Shown: in pieces, positions 38,690 through 51,880 of the stretch
How positions within the stretch are numbered: the first letter of the stretch is position 1
Layout of the letters: every line of letters begins with the position of its first letter
From: Sialis fuliginosa
Lineage: Eukaryota; Arthropoda; Insecta; Megaloptera; Sialidae
Assembly: GCA_961205875.1 (NCBI GenBank)
Contig: OY540816.1
Location: forward strand, 9,496,701-9,560,700
Reading direction: 5' to 3'
Length of the DNA: 64,000 nucleotides
Made by a program: the position numbers and the translations under genes
Notes under the pieces: model-generated
What the model saw: the letters and a program-made list of their open reading frames with translations, nothing else
Databases searched by the model: none
Told to the model about the DNA's origin: nothing

Positions 38690-39180
38690 AATTTAAAACA
38701 GGATATCACATACTTTTTATTATTATTGAGTTTCAAACTGTTGCAGCATATAAATTGATTTCCATCGATTTCTGTTGATTCGAACAAGCGGATATCCTTA
38801 TTTATTACATCCGGATTCTAGATTACAGTATTTTTTTATATTTTGTAATATTCTACTATACACATGAAGGCAACTTAAAAAATGTAGTGGCCTCCACAAG
38901 AATTTCTATACATCATTATAGAAAAACGAATATTTTGAAAATGGTTTATTATAGGTACCAAAAACAGCCAAAATATTTTTAGATTCTAATATTCTCGACT
39001 TTGAATTGAAATATTTTTTATTATTAATAATCATTTAAAAAATATGTAATAACAAAAATAAGTACCTATCTTAAAAGTTTTTGTTCAGTAAAAATGAATA
39101 AAAAGTTAATTATAGATATATAATATTTTTTATAACTTTTATTTTAAACATTTTCTTCTATTACCAACTGCTTAAAAATA
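38690..39180. repeat. Dispersed repeat, copy B
   Basis: Diverged direct copy of 28560-29060 (see shared AACAAGCGGATATCCTTATT near 38783). Confidence 0.65.
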
Positions 39181-40469
39181 GTTGAAAAATATTATAATAA
39201 GCTGTTAGTTACTTCCCTTTTCAAATTTTGTCATCATTACTATATGTTGACTTTATGATTTTATTTTTATTATATATACCTACATTACATTTTATTTATT
39301 ATATATACAGATACCTAGTAGGTATTTTATCTGCGTATTTTAATATTAAGAAACATTACAACGAAGGTTTAAAAATATTTCGACTAATAAAAGTGATAAA
39401 AAAAAAATTATTCATGGAGAAAAACATACTTTTTTTTCACTGTCTAATTGAGACTACCCTTTGTATCCTTAATAAATATTCTTCATAATTCAAAAGATTG
39501 TTAAGGTCTTTTTATTATTAATTTAATTTATTTATAAAATAAAATTAGCAATTTATTTTAGTGGTCTGTACAATAATATTTCCTAAAGAGATACAAAAAC
39601 AAATATTTACAACAGTTGTTTGTAAATAACACATATAATGAGATTTATGAACTAGAAAATTGCGGTGGATTGGCCCTTAAAGTTGAAAGGTTAATTTAGT
39701 GAAGACAAAGGTTAATACCATTACAATAGTGAGGATTAAGGAAATATGATATTTTAGAGAGAATTCCCCAGCTTTATTTCTGATAATACATATTAATCTG
39801 ATTGATCCAATTAACATTTTAAGCATTAATTGATTTGTGTATTTTAATGCCATTTATTTCATTATTTAAATTAATTCAATTGAAACATTTACATCTTAAT
39901 AAGCGAATATAAAGTACATGTAATATTTTAGTTCGATTTAACTTTAAAACTACAAACTTTTAGAAAGTTACATACTTTTTAATGTATCATTTAATTATGA
40001 GTTACTGTTAGCTTATTATAAAAAAGATAAAACAAAGTAAACTTTAAGTTTTAAGTTTTATAAATTGGATGCTTTTGATAGTTAGATACATTTAAAAGTT
40101 ATTAATGTGCAAACAAAACTCACGGTAGGGAAAATCGTAGGTTAGATTCGCGTTGTCCTGCAGGACAAAAGATTATTATGAATTAACTTAAAAACCACTA
40201 GACTGATTTTCATGAAACAAGCACCATCGTTTTCCTTAAAATTTCAGAACTGCTATAGAGTAGTATGGAGAACATATAATCATGCTGTGAGTAATTAAGC
40301 TGAGCAATTAAAAATTAACGGATCATTTAAACTGTACTCTGGTCTAAACTATAAAAGACACATTATAATGATCTATGAATATTTCGTTCAATTAATAATA
40401 TGTATATAAAATTCCGCGAAATGATATTTCTATCATTTATATTTACATAAGTTGTTGCAGACTTTTTAG

Positions 40470-41215
40470 GGTTCCGAAGAAACTTTATAATCTCACTTTG
40501 TCGTCCGTCCGTCTTTTTCAGTCAAAGCAAAATATTTCGTAAACTATAATATTATACATATAAGATAGAAACTTGAAATTTTGTTCGCCTGGTGACGTCA
40601 ATACCCAAGCGGCCGCTGATTGGTCAAAGACCAAGTGAGACTACTTTGTCTTTATATACTTTGATTAGATACTATTTTGTATAAGTTGTAAACATTTTTT
40701 GTACACTTATAATAAAGACAAAATTATATGTGTTTAATTATTCAAAATATATCTAAATCTACTATACCTAGAGAACACCTGATATAAAGTAGTGCGGCCC
40801 GCAAAAATTTACTAAAACTTGCAAGTGGTCCTTCCGCTTGAAAGGTTGCACGGGCCTGCTTTAAAACAAATAATAATAAAAAAATGTATACCAAAACGTG
40901 TAGGATATCAAAATGTAGATCTCAATCAGTAGAATATGACTTTATTTTTATTTTTTCTAACACAAAAATTCCAGCAGATAGGCATAGAAGCAGTATTTTA
41001 GTTTGTCCTCCCCCTCTAACACTGGTTCAAAAAATTTGAAAAAAAAATTGGTAACGAGGCTTTGATAGTGAGGGGCATCATAGAATTTTTTATTTTTATT
41101 TACATATCTAGGCATGCGGGGTGTCAAAATGTATTTTTATATAACTCAAAAATGCACCTGTATACGTAGTATGTACTTCGGAACCCTTATGGCATACACC
41201 TGTGTATGTTTAAAA
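40470..41215. repeat. GGGTTCCGAAG repeat, short copy interrupted by another sequence
   Basis: Starts AGGGTTCCGAAGAAACTTTA with a GTCC run and ends ACTTCGGAACCCTTATGGCA, like 14404-15932. About 275 bp at 40582-40858 (TGTTCGCCTGGTGACGTCAA to GCACGGGCCTGCTT) has no counterpart in the longer copy and looks like an insertion. Confidence 0.75.
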
Positions 41216-41671
41216 TAGTTTTCAATATTTTTTTTTCAAAACATGAAATTCATACTTAGATTCTACAATTTATCTCAAATAATGTACATAATACCAAACT
41301 TCCAGTGAAAACAACTTTTGTTTTGGTTTTTTAATGTTTTTATACAGAAAATTTATATTTAATTAAAAATGTATGAACCTTCCCCAATTTCCCCTATATG
41401 ATTAGTTTTTATTTTATAAAAAATAAAACATATTTTCCATAATATCATACTGTTTTTTCTCTCTCCACGTTGTTAGCAACTTTCATATGATACATGCAAA
41501 ATATTGTTCAGAGTAGATAAAAAAAACTTTGCAGTTTTTACGATAGTTATTAAAAGTTTGTAAACAAAGTTGTAGTGCCTTCAGCATCAATATTTGACTG
41601 AAATTGAGCAATTTTGTGATGTAAACTGTGCACATACAATGTCAACGAGAAATATTAATTTTTGTTATTAT

Positions 41672-41770
41672 TGTGGATCTTGGCTCCTGGATATAAGCCG
41701 CATCGATTTGATCGTTCTTATGGCTAACGTTTTGTCACACGTTACCGTAGACACCTGTAGATCTCTTGTA
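41672..41770. repeat. Foldback-repeat family, diverged single arm
   Basis: GGATCTTGGCTCCTGGATATAAGCCGCATCG and following sequence match one arm of the 8407 repeat with many substitutions. Confidence 0.75.
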
Positions 41771-42742
41771 AAGCTTATACTATTTATTACTCACGACAGA
41801 AAAAAATGTATTTTTTTTATTGTATAACCTCAATATTTATTATTTATTTAAATAATAAATGTACATTGTGAAAATAAACCAGTAGATATAGCGCGAAAGC
41901 CAGGAAATACACAGCTAGAAAAGTGACTTGGGCCAAGAAAATCTTGTTTTATATATAACGAAAACAATATTTTCTTAATATAAGAATTTATTCTTAATCC
42001 AAGTATATTATTGTTTTCGTTCAACAATATTTCTTTAAATGGAAACAACAATTTTCTGGATTAAGAGTATATTCTTAAACTTACAGACAAACAACGTGTG
42101 TAAGTAGTGTGGAGTGCAACTACTACAGTTGGCGAGGCCATAGTATATATTAAAGATATAGTCTACATATTTCCATTTGCTGTTGCACAATTTTTTGTAT
42201 GAGATATACTGCGGTCGCCAAATTATATTTCATTATGTTCTGCATATAAATTAAAAACTAAATTTTCCGAAATCAAATCTTTTTTTTTATAAAAAAAAAA
42301 CGGATAGTTGCCAACTTACGGGCTGCTAGGGTAATAACCTTAATAGTAATAAAAAAACAATGTCTGTTCTCTCGAATTCTTTGTTAAACTTACATGGAAC
42401 ACAGCTTACATCACATAAAATTTAATTTGTAATACTTATCAGGGGCACAACGACCTTCTACTTTAACGAAATTGTTTCTGATGTTTTCCGTAATACGAAA
42501 CCATATAAAAGAGAAGAAAAAGTCAGATAAAAACCAAACAGCTAGAAAGCGAAAAGTAATAATTAAAATCCCGTGAACATTATCGCTTGGGTTCATATAA
42601 ATTATCACGCATTCACAAAGAAACGCCTCTAAAAGGACGATACTGTTAATAGTGTCTTCAATTAGCTATTATATATTAATATAGAAGTAAATAGATACAT
42701 ATTTTTCATTATAATTTTAATTATTTTATTGTATATGCATAT

Positions 42743-43862
42743 TAGGGTGCTTTTTTTTTGCGACTATTTTTTTTTTCACTCCCACCTCAAAATTTTCTTG
42801 GAAATACCTCAAAAAAAACTCCCTGAAAATTTGAGCCCTTAATATTAATATTAAGTACTCGCTTTCAGCGTTTAAAGATTTCCCATTGAAAATACACGTA
42901 AACTTGAACTTTTTTTTTTACTTTTTATAGCTCAGAGGCATTTTATCCTATTTGAACGTTTGAAAAACCAAATTACGCAGAATTAAATGTTCTATAAAAG
43001 TATTTATTGCAACGAAACTGTAACTTACAAGGGTGAGACAGTACAGGTGATTAAAGTCAAATTTTTCATGAATTTCTTGTTTTTTCATTGTTATTTCATA
43101 AATGGCTGAAAATACAGAAAAAGTTTAAATAAAAAAGTTGTAGCAAATTCAATTTTCTTCAAAAAAGATCCTGAGCATCAAATCTCTATTATTGATATTT
43201 TTCAAGATAATAAGCTTTTTGTTTTTTATGATTTACGATTTTCATGAACATAAAGAACATCTATTTGAGGTTATTTACCTCTTCTTTTCTTCTTGACTTT
43301 GAAAAAGTAGATAATAACTTTAAAAAAAATTGTTTTTAATAATTAGAGTCGCGAATTCATGAAAATCGTAAATCATAAAAAACAAAAAGCTTATTATCTT
43401 GAAAAATATCAATAATAAAGATTTGATGCTCAGGATCTTTTTTGAAGAAAATTGAATTTGCTACAACTTTTTTATTTAAACTTTTTCTGTATTTTCAGCC
43501 ATTTATGAAATAACAATGAAAAAACAAGAAATTCATGAAAAATTTGACTTTAATCACCTATACTGTCTACCCTTGTAAGTTACAGTTTCGTTGCAATAAA
43601 TACTTTTATAGAACATTTAATTTTGCGTAATTTGGTTTTTCAAACGTTCAAATAGGATAAAATGCCTCTGAGCTATAAAAAGTAAAAAAAAAAAGTTCAA
43701 GTTTACGTGGATTTTCAATGGGAAATCTTTAAACGCTGAAAGCGAGTACTTAATATTAATATTAAGAGCTCAAATTTTCAGGGAATTTTTTTTGAGGTAT
43801 TTCCAAGAAAATTTTGAGGTGGGAGTGAAAAAAAAAAATAGTCGCAAAAAAAAAGCACCCTA
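42743..43862. mobile_element. 1.12-kb near-perfect palindromic hAT-type foldback element
   Basis: Arms 42743-43248 and 43357-43862 (506 bp each) are inverted copies with only a handful of visible differences, around a 108-bp spacer. The termini are TAGGGTGC/GCACCCTA. ATGCATAT lies directly outside both ends (42735-42742, 43863-43870), an exact 8-bp target duplication as made by hAT transposases. No protein is encoded. Confidence 0.96.
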
Positions 43863-44212
43863 ATGCATATAGCAATTATGTTAATTCAGTATTTTTATTT
43901 ATCACTTTGTATTTTCTATTCTCTTGTTTGACTTATTTCATATCGAGTAACTTACGATCCACGAAATAAAGTTATTATATACATACTGAAATCAGAAGTA
44001 TGCGTTCAATAAAAGCAAAAGATACACACAGTATCAAGGAGGTGACTTTCAAATCCGTTTCTTAACAATAACGTTGATGATGACAATGTTTGTGATGATG
44101 AATGGATTAAAAAATAAAACATGTTAAAAAAGAATATTATATTTATCAAAAGACGTCTGCAACTATTGTTAGATTTATTATTTATGGTGAAGAATAGTGA
44201 AGATACATAACA

Positions 44213-44779
44213 TAAGGTATTGTCACCAGTCTTACATATGACTCCAGTAATGACTTTTTTTAAATTATATAAATGTACTGATGTATAAATATTTGTTGAT
44301 ATTTAATTACTACCATTTTTGAATATTAATCTATATACATTTAAATGTCTTACAGCGTGATTTGATGACAATCAGCCAATAGGTGTCAAAATGGTGGACA
44401 TTTAAACTAATTATTAGTATAATTTATTTATTAATTATTATATTATCATAGCAACTGCTTTATATGGTTTCAAATTTGACGATTCTTTCTTTTATATCTT
44501 TTGTGTCGTAGTACTTATCATTTTGTAATCATTAACAAGTGTCCATCACTGCGTGCTCATTACTGATTTTACTGTGTTCAATACTGGAGAAAAAACATAA
44601 ACAAAATAAAAGACTATAATTTAAAAAACAAACTATATTTGCGGACTTTGGTAATTAAATAAAGAGTTGCTTGTTATATTAGTAACATGAGTTCACGAGA
44701 ATTACAAAAAAGAAGCCCGTCAATCACAAAAACAGTAAATCTTGCTCTTATAGCGGCCATAACTGACGCCAGTACCTTA
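44213..44779. mobile_element. TAAGGTACTGG-family MITE, full-length copy
   Basis: Left TAAGGTATTGTCACCAGT and right ACTGACGCCAGTACCTTA are inverted ends; TA borders. Non-coding, 567 bp. The interior matches the other copies (ATATCTTTTGTGTCGTAGTA). Confidence 0.9.
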
Positions 44780-45689
44780 TATAAGGTTTTTTAGTACCTT
44801 GTTTTAAAATATTTCCGAAACTAAAAGAAAACATACTCAAATTTTTTTATAATTCTGTGTAGTATTTTTTAAAATGCTATTCAACTCTATTTTTTAAATT
44901 CATTAATTCTAACATTTGTTTAAATAATGAATATTATAGAAAATATAAGCAATATTCTATAGTTTTTACTCAATCTCTATATTATCATAAGAACTTAAGC
45001 TTTCGTTGAAAAAAAACTACTATGAGTTTCACTCATCTTAAATTCTCACTTAACCCATTCCATCTTACATTATTATTATCATCCCGAGTAAGTATCAGAC
45101 ATAACGGAGATTCCTTCTCTGAAATTTTCATTCAAAGACCTTGCTGCTGATGTTATTCGTATCTATGCTTGTCTAGGTTCAGGAATTTATACATATACAT
45201 ATATCTCTCCACATGTACCATTCATAAATATTGAATGTATATTTGTGCCCATACAGATAGCACATTACAGCAATTACACATTATTACATCTGTGTATGTA
45301 TGTAAATTGACATATGTACATACATATAGTAATAAATATTCGCGTATAAAATGTTTGCTACATACGATATAGTATGTATGTAACAACATGTCGGTACTAG
45401 TAATTAAAACGAGTTATTAGATGAAGTTGTCACTGTTTTACACCTATGGACACTATGTGATCCTTATATGGGGTTAGGACGAATTTTGACCGGGCCGCTC
45501 CCCAAATTAGCTCCAAATAATTCAAAAAAATGTAGAAAAAAATTTCAGCCCTCTTTCTGAAAAAATGGCCATTACAAGAGGGGGGATTTTCCCATTTAAA
45601 ATACACATATTCTTTCGATTTTTCCAAGACCTACATACTAGATTTTGATGGTTAAAGTAAACTTCTACAGGATAGTAATTCAATGGATC

Positions 45690-45785
45690 TTTGTTACTAG
45701 GTGTAAATCGCGTCGGTTTGGTCATGTTATTGGTCAACGTTTCGTCAAACATTACAGTGGACATCTACAGGGCTCCAGATCACCG
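45690..45785. repeat. Foldback-repeat family, single arm
   Basis: GTGTAAATCGCGTCGGTTTG to TACAGTGGACATCTACAGGG matches one arm of the 8407 repeat and runs on into ATCACCGCGAAAACCTCAA, the complement of the family's terminal block. Confidence 0.8.
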
Positions 45786-45896
45786 CGAAAACCTCAAAAT
45801 ATAGTAAACCAATAATAATTCAATGAATTCAATACAACGTTGCAACAATTACATACGTATAAAATGAAATAAATATATATGTTAACGTATCTGTAA

Positions 45897-46085
45897 TACA
45901 CTGAAAAAAATAACTTTCATTATATTTATGAAACGCATTAAAAAAACCATGAAATCATAGTAATAATGAAGAAATGCTTTATATTAAAGTAAAAAAGTAA
46001 TGAATTGAAGTATTTCTTCATTATTACTATGAATTCATGGTTGTTGAATGCGTTTCATAAATATAATGAACATTTCTTTCAGTGT
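45897..46085. mobile_element. 189-bp palindromic MITE
   Basis: CACTGAAAAAAATAACTTTC at left and CATTTCTTTCAGTGT at right, with inverted arms continuing through TTATATTTATGAAACGCATT and CATAGTAATAATGAAGAAAT. Nearly the whole unit folds on itself. Confidence 0.85.
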
Positions 46086-46509
46086 ATGTATTTCTAAATA
46101 TCACATTTGGCACTCTTTAAAAACTTTCAAATAAAAGATTTTGAATTTTGAACTTTTTTTTTTTATAATGTGTAATGACTAATGACTTTACCTAACATAA
46201 GTGAGGTAAAGTCATACTTAAATAGTATACTTAAATAGTTAAAAACATACAGCGCCTTAGACCCAAAAACCCGCCTTATGGACCCTCATTCTTTAATTAA
46301 TTTCTTAGTAGAGACTAGAATAAAATAATCTGAGCCATATTTGAGTTCGTAGACTGTAATATTAAGTCAGTTTCCTTTAACCCTTAACCCGAACTATCCG
46401 TTTCTTAGCTTTTGTTGGAAGTATTTGTATTTGGCACGCAATGGGGATTCTGATTAATTTCGAACATTAAACACATTTAAATGTAAGCAGAAACATTATT
46501 TATTTAAAA

Positions 46510-47057
46510 AGAGCAAGGTTTACTGTTTTTGTGATTGACGGGCTTCTTTTTTGTAATTCTCGTGAACTCATGTTACTAATTAAACAAGTAACTTTTTATT
46601 TAATCAATTTAATTACCAAAGTCCGCAAATATAGTTTGTTTTTTATACTATAGACTTTTATTGTGTTTATGTTTTTTCTCCAGTAATGGATAAAGTAAAA
46701 GCAGTAATGAGCACGCAGTGATGGACATCAGCTAATAATTACAAAATGATAAGTACTACGACACAAAAGATATAAAAGAAAGTATCGTCAAATTTAAAAC
46801 AATGTGAAACAGTTGCTTTGATAATATAATAATTAATAAATAAATTATACTAATAATTAGTTTAAATGTCCACCATTTTGACGCCTATTGGCCGATTGTC
46901 ATAAAATCACGCTGTAAGACAGTTAAATGTATATATATGTAGATTAATATTCAGAAATGGTAGTAATAAAATATAAACAAATATTTCTAATTCAGTACAT
47001 TTAATTAAAAAATAACCATTACTGGGCTCATATCTAAGACTGGTGCTAGTACCTTAT
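46510..47057. mobile_element. TAAGGTACTGG-family MITE, inverted copy lacking one terminus
   Basis: Starts at GAGCAAGGTTTACTGTTTTT, where full copies have about 35 further bases including the TIR. Ends GACTGGTGCTAGTACCTTA. Otherwise colinear with the full-length copies. Confidence 0.88.
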
Positions 47058-47429
47058 TAAGTTATAAAAAAATCACATGTTCATAAAGTTGCATATGTTA
47101 ATATATTTAGTTGTGATATCTCCTTTCTTTTTTAAAATAGTCAAATAATTTTTCTTGTACCAAATTAAAGAATCATAAAACACTTTTTAAAATTTTCTTT
47201 GCTAGTTTTCATACTTATTAGCGGTAACTGCTACTATAATGTTATTTGCATATAATATAAGTTTATCAGAATGAATTATATCTCAGAAGGTCATTGAGGA
47301 TAAATAGAGTAGATCCTTGCGGTACTCCTAATTCATATGGAAATTTCTCACTGGTTACACTATTCAAATAAACATTTATGGATCCGTTGCTCATAAAATA
47401 AACTAATTATGCATATACATTCCCTTATA

Positions 47430-49333
47430 TACAGGATGAGTCATATCAGGTGGAACAAACTTGAACAGTTGATTGAGAAAATTATTTGAAGCAAAATAGT
47501 TATATGAACATGCGTCCGGATATTCTTCGTGAGGGAGCTACAGATTCCTAAAAATTTTAATCAAAATTAGTTTTTATTTAATGAAGAATCCATTGTGATA
47601 CAGTTATGAAATTTGACTATCAGTTTAATATTAATAGGTACTATCGATTCCCAGTAACAACCAATAATTATTATCATCAGGGGTGTATGAGGGTCGGTGG
47701 GTCCTTCGATTTTTATCTGATATTTTTTTATATTTACTTTTTTCTCTAGTTTGGCACTTTTAGAGATTATATGGTTTGTCATGGGATTAACCGTTTAAGA
47801 GAAATACGATAGTCAAGACAGTACTGCAGAATTTTACTTAATACTGATGCTTCATTTTACTAAAAATAAAATTATATTCTAGTTCAATTATTAAAAAAAA
47901 AAATTAAATTAATATTCTAACAAAAATGCACCCGTATCAACAAATAACAATATTTAGTTTCTTTTTTTAGTCAAAAGTAATAAAATTGGCTATAGGTCTG
48001 TGAAGACACGTATTAATTGTAAGACTTATATTTAAATAATTTTTCTTTTCTTATCATATAATAAGATTATAATCTTATTTTTTGTAATTTGAAGCATCTG
48101 TATTAAGTGAAATTCTGTTGTATTACCTTTACTTACGTATTTCTTTGAAACGATTAATCCTATGATAAAATAAATATGCAAAGTATATTTTTGTATATTT
48201 TGTGTTATATAATCTTATAAAAGATCCAAACCCAGGAAAAAAGTAAATAAAAAAAAATACTAGATAAAAATCGATGAGCCCACTGGCCCCATACAGCCTT
48301 GGTCTAAATTACAATTGAATAATACTGGAACACTTATTAATAATAAACCGGTTATCAAATTTCATATACTGTATCAGAATGGGTTCTCAAGATATTCAAT
48401 AAAAACTAATTTTTGGTAAAATTTTTGGGGGTCTGTAGTTCCCTCACGAAGAATTTCCGAACACATGTTTATATAAACTTTTTTGCTTAGAATATTTTTC
48501 TCAATCAGCTGTTTAAGGATGTATGGCACGTACAGTCTGAGTCTAAATAATGTAAATCTAATGTAAATGTAAATGAACGATCAAAATCAAATTATCAATT
48601 ATTCACTTTAAATGCTTATAGGAAAGTCAAATTGGTTTATAAACTACATAAACTATAAAAATACTTTTGTTTAAAACCTTATTTCCCATTATTGACTGTT
48701 ATTTTAGAATTTTAGCCAAAAAAATAATATTTATGTTGATAATATGAAAAATTTTTATTCTGAATTCATCTGTCAGATATAAAAACAAAAGAAGTATTTT
48801 ATTGTTATCAATGACGTAAATTAAAATATTTTTAAATAACACTATTTAGAACATATGTGGAACATACAAATGTAATGAAAATAATAATATTAGTACTTCA
48901 TATGCTTACATATATGAAAAAATATGTAATAAAAACAAATCATTACATTTCAGTACGCCATTTTTTTTTTTTTATATTTTTCACCAATAATTTTTTTTCT
49001 CACAATTTAGTTCTGTATGTATATAATTTTTTTTATAAAACTTGTTGCTAAATATGTAAGTGACGTGTTGTGAAAATTTCAGATTTTTCTCAATGCTTGA
49101 ACCATGTGTTTTATTGTAATGTTTAACCGTAAATACACCGTTCTGTCATAAGAGCCCATGTTAATTTAAAAAAATAATAACTTTCAAACTATGTTATAAA
49201 ACCTTTTGAAATTTTCTGTGAGTACTTAAGATTTATAAAGGAGTAACTTCTCCAAATTTCAACTATTTCTCGTTGAAATTAGATACCTGCCATACATCCT
49301 TAAGTTTGTTCCACATGATATGACTCACCTGTA
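47430..49333. mobile_element. ACAGGATGAGTCATATCA-family TIR element, split by a younger insertion
   Basis: About 210-bp inverted ends: left ACAGGATGAGTCATATCAGG, right ATGATATGACTCACCTGT. The right arm is interrupted at 48517-49299 by a TTAA-type MITE; without it the element is about 1.1 kb. TA borders, no coding frame. Confidence 0.88.
48517..49299. mobile_element. TTAA-type MITE, intact copy (GGATGTATGGCA family)
   Basis: GGATGTATGGCACGTA at left and TACCTGCCATACATCC at right, with TTAA at 48513-48516 and 49300-49303. Removing it with one TTAA restores the host element's ...GTTTAAGTTTGTTCC, matching the empty site GTTCAAGTTTGTTCC at 29938. Cut-and-paste insertion at TTAA is the piggyBac mode. 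Confidence 0.93.
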
Positions 49334-50014
49334 TAAACATAAAATACAAATAAATAACCTACCATAATATACAAACATTCTATATTCATATGTTTTTAAT
49401 ATCCGCACCTACATACATAATATATTTTTGTGAATGATATACGGTCGATGTATAAAGTTCTTGACCCTGATCTACGCTCTTGATGATGTCGGTGTCACGA
49501 AACATAGATAAAGGATATTGTGTGTAAAACGAATCGTACAAAAATAACAACAGATATCTAAAAATAAACGCCACCTTCAAAACGTAATTACAGTTCACGA
49601 ACCTTTTCAGTTGAAGTGTATTGTATTACACACGCTGCATGCTTTTACTATGAAGTTAATTTTCATAAGGATATTGATTTTTATAAAAGTTTAGTAGTCG
49701 TGTAATGTACAATTAAGTTTTTTTATTTATTTTAATTTTTTTGTTTAAGTTATCAATAAAGTGGTTAAGTATAATGTATTTTTCACACGAACCGTGAAAT
49801 AACTAAACTATAATTTATTTTTATGGTGGAGGGAATGAAACATTAATTTAATCATTTCATTAATGTTAATTATAACCTAAACTAAAAATTACTGTATGTA
49901 TAGTAATTATTAACATAATTAAAATTATGAGGAATATACAGAATACACTGATTATATTATTAAATTATTATAACAAAAATTCAATAATTAATTACAGTCG
50001 TTTTGTAATCGCTA

Positions 50015-50800
50015 TCCATACTAATATTATAAATGCGAAAGTGTGTCTGTCTCACTGTCTGTTACTTTTTCACGGCTAAATCGCTGAACCGATCTTGATG
50101 AAATTTGGTAGTAAAATTGTTTGCATCCCGAGGAAGGATATACTACTTCGTATCCCGAAAATTCAACCACTAAGGGATTGCAAGAGAGTGGAAAAATTTG
50201 TACGGGGAAATTAATATTTTACCCTTCGTCAAATTTGAAGGGTTGTAATTGATTTCATTCGATCCGGAGGGAAAAATACTACGGGAGAGGGGATATTAGA
50301 GGGAAAAACTACCCTATCTCGCATAGGAGTTGAGACTAATATTATAAATGCGAAAGTGTGTCTCTTTGTTTATCTATTTGTTATCTATTCACGGCTAAAC
50401 CACTGAACCGATCTTGATAAAATTTGGTAGGGAGATATAGCTTGCATCCTTTGGAAGGACATAGGCTATTTTGTATAAACCTAAGGGAATGCAAGGGGAT
50501 GGAAAAATTTGTATTTGGAAATTTTTTTAAAATTAATATTTTAAGGGTTGTGATTAATTTCATTCAATTCGGCAAGAAAAATACTATGGGTTGGGGGTAT
50601 TAGATGGTAAAACAACCTCCTATCTCGCATAGCAGCTGAGATATTTACGATTTTGTAAAATGAATGAAAAGCAAAATATAAAAATTTAATATTTCACCCC
50701 CTTTTACATATAAATGGCTGTTATTAGATGTATTCGATTCGGCGGAGAAAATATAACAATGTTCGAAATGCACGCGAGTGAAGCCGCGGGTAGCAGCTAG
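50015..50800 (+). mobile_element. Non-autonomous Helitron with duplicated 5' end
   Basis: The 5' end TCCATACTAATATTATAAATG starts after an A and the 3' end is GAAGCCGCGGGTAGCAGCTAG before a T, the A/T insertion site and CTAG end of Helitrons. A second 5'-end copy, ACTAATATTATAAATGCGAA, begins at 50335, so two heads share one tail. The CTGAACCGATCTTGAT block also occurs twice (50084, 50404). No Rep/helicase. Confidence 0.85.
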
Positions 50801-51509
50801 TAACTAATAAAATATGAAAACAGTTTATTGTGTTGATATTACTCACATAAAATTAAGAATAAAGTAATTAGTAAATACAAATCAAAATTGTTTTACATAG
50901 GTATTATATCTAATATCACCTTTAAGTTTTTAATTTTAAACAATTGTAAATAAGTATACAGTTAAATTAAATCGTATACATTTTTAGCAGAAATACATAA
51001 CATATGTTCTATACATTAAGTAATTTCATGATCAAATACTGAAAAATAAACAGACTATGTAGATATCGAATTTTTTCTGAACGATTTTCTATCCAAGATT
51101 CAAACCACTTGAGATTCCAAATAACATAGAAAAATTCTGCAAGTTAGATAGTATTTCCACCGCTAGATTTCGCTACTAAACTATGTAGAAAACCCAGATG
51201 TAAATATACTTATTAGATTATATAAAATTTATAATTTTAAATCGATTTTTGTTAAAAAAACGATACTATTTTTCAAAATTATTTGATTTTTTCCAAATAT
51301 AAGTAGGTGGTTATAATAAGTAAAATATATTTCATTTTTTAGTAAACTTTTTTTTATCTTTAAATTTTTTGTCGATCAGTTAAACTCGATTAAGCAAAAA
51401 ATATAGCTAAATATAAACAATGTTAATTTGTAAAAAAATTGATTATTTAATAGTTGCTATCAAATACTTATTCAGCAACCCAGAAAACCTTTAATAAGGT
51501 ATTAGCTGA

Positions 51510-51880
51510 GATACTAACTAATCAACTTATTTGTTGATTTATCAATTTTAATTTGTTCATAATAAAGGAAGGAGGTCTCGACGGTCTTAGGGAATTTGAT
51601 AGTCTTAAAGTTAATGATGTAAGCTATATTTTAAAAAAAAGTTTGAGTCTGTAGGATCGCGCCAAGTTGAGATATGAGTTATTCAACTTGTTTGTTAATT
51701 TATCAATTTTAATTTGTTCATAATAGGGGAAGGAGGTCTCGACGGTCTTAGGGCATTTGATAGTCTTAATGTTAATGATGTAAGCTATATAAAAAAAAAG
51801 TTTGAATCTGTAGGATCGCGCCAAGCTGAGATATTAATTATTCAACTTATTTGTTAATTTATCAATTTTAATTGACATTT
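51510..51880. repeat. 161-bp tandem duplication
   Basis: Two full units and a partial third: GGAGGTCTCGACGGTCTTAG at 51571 and 51732, and TAGGATCGCGCCAAG in each. Units differ at a few positions. Confidence 0.9.

Noticed and set aside
40582..40858. Possible solo LTR (TGTTC...GAACA, AATAAA-like signal)
   Set aside because: The flanks show no 4-6-bp target duplication and the apparent 3' end is inside the inserted sequence; reported only as an insertion.
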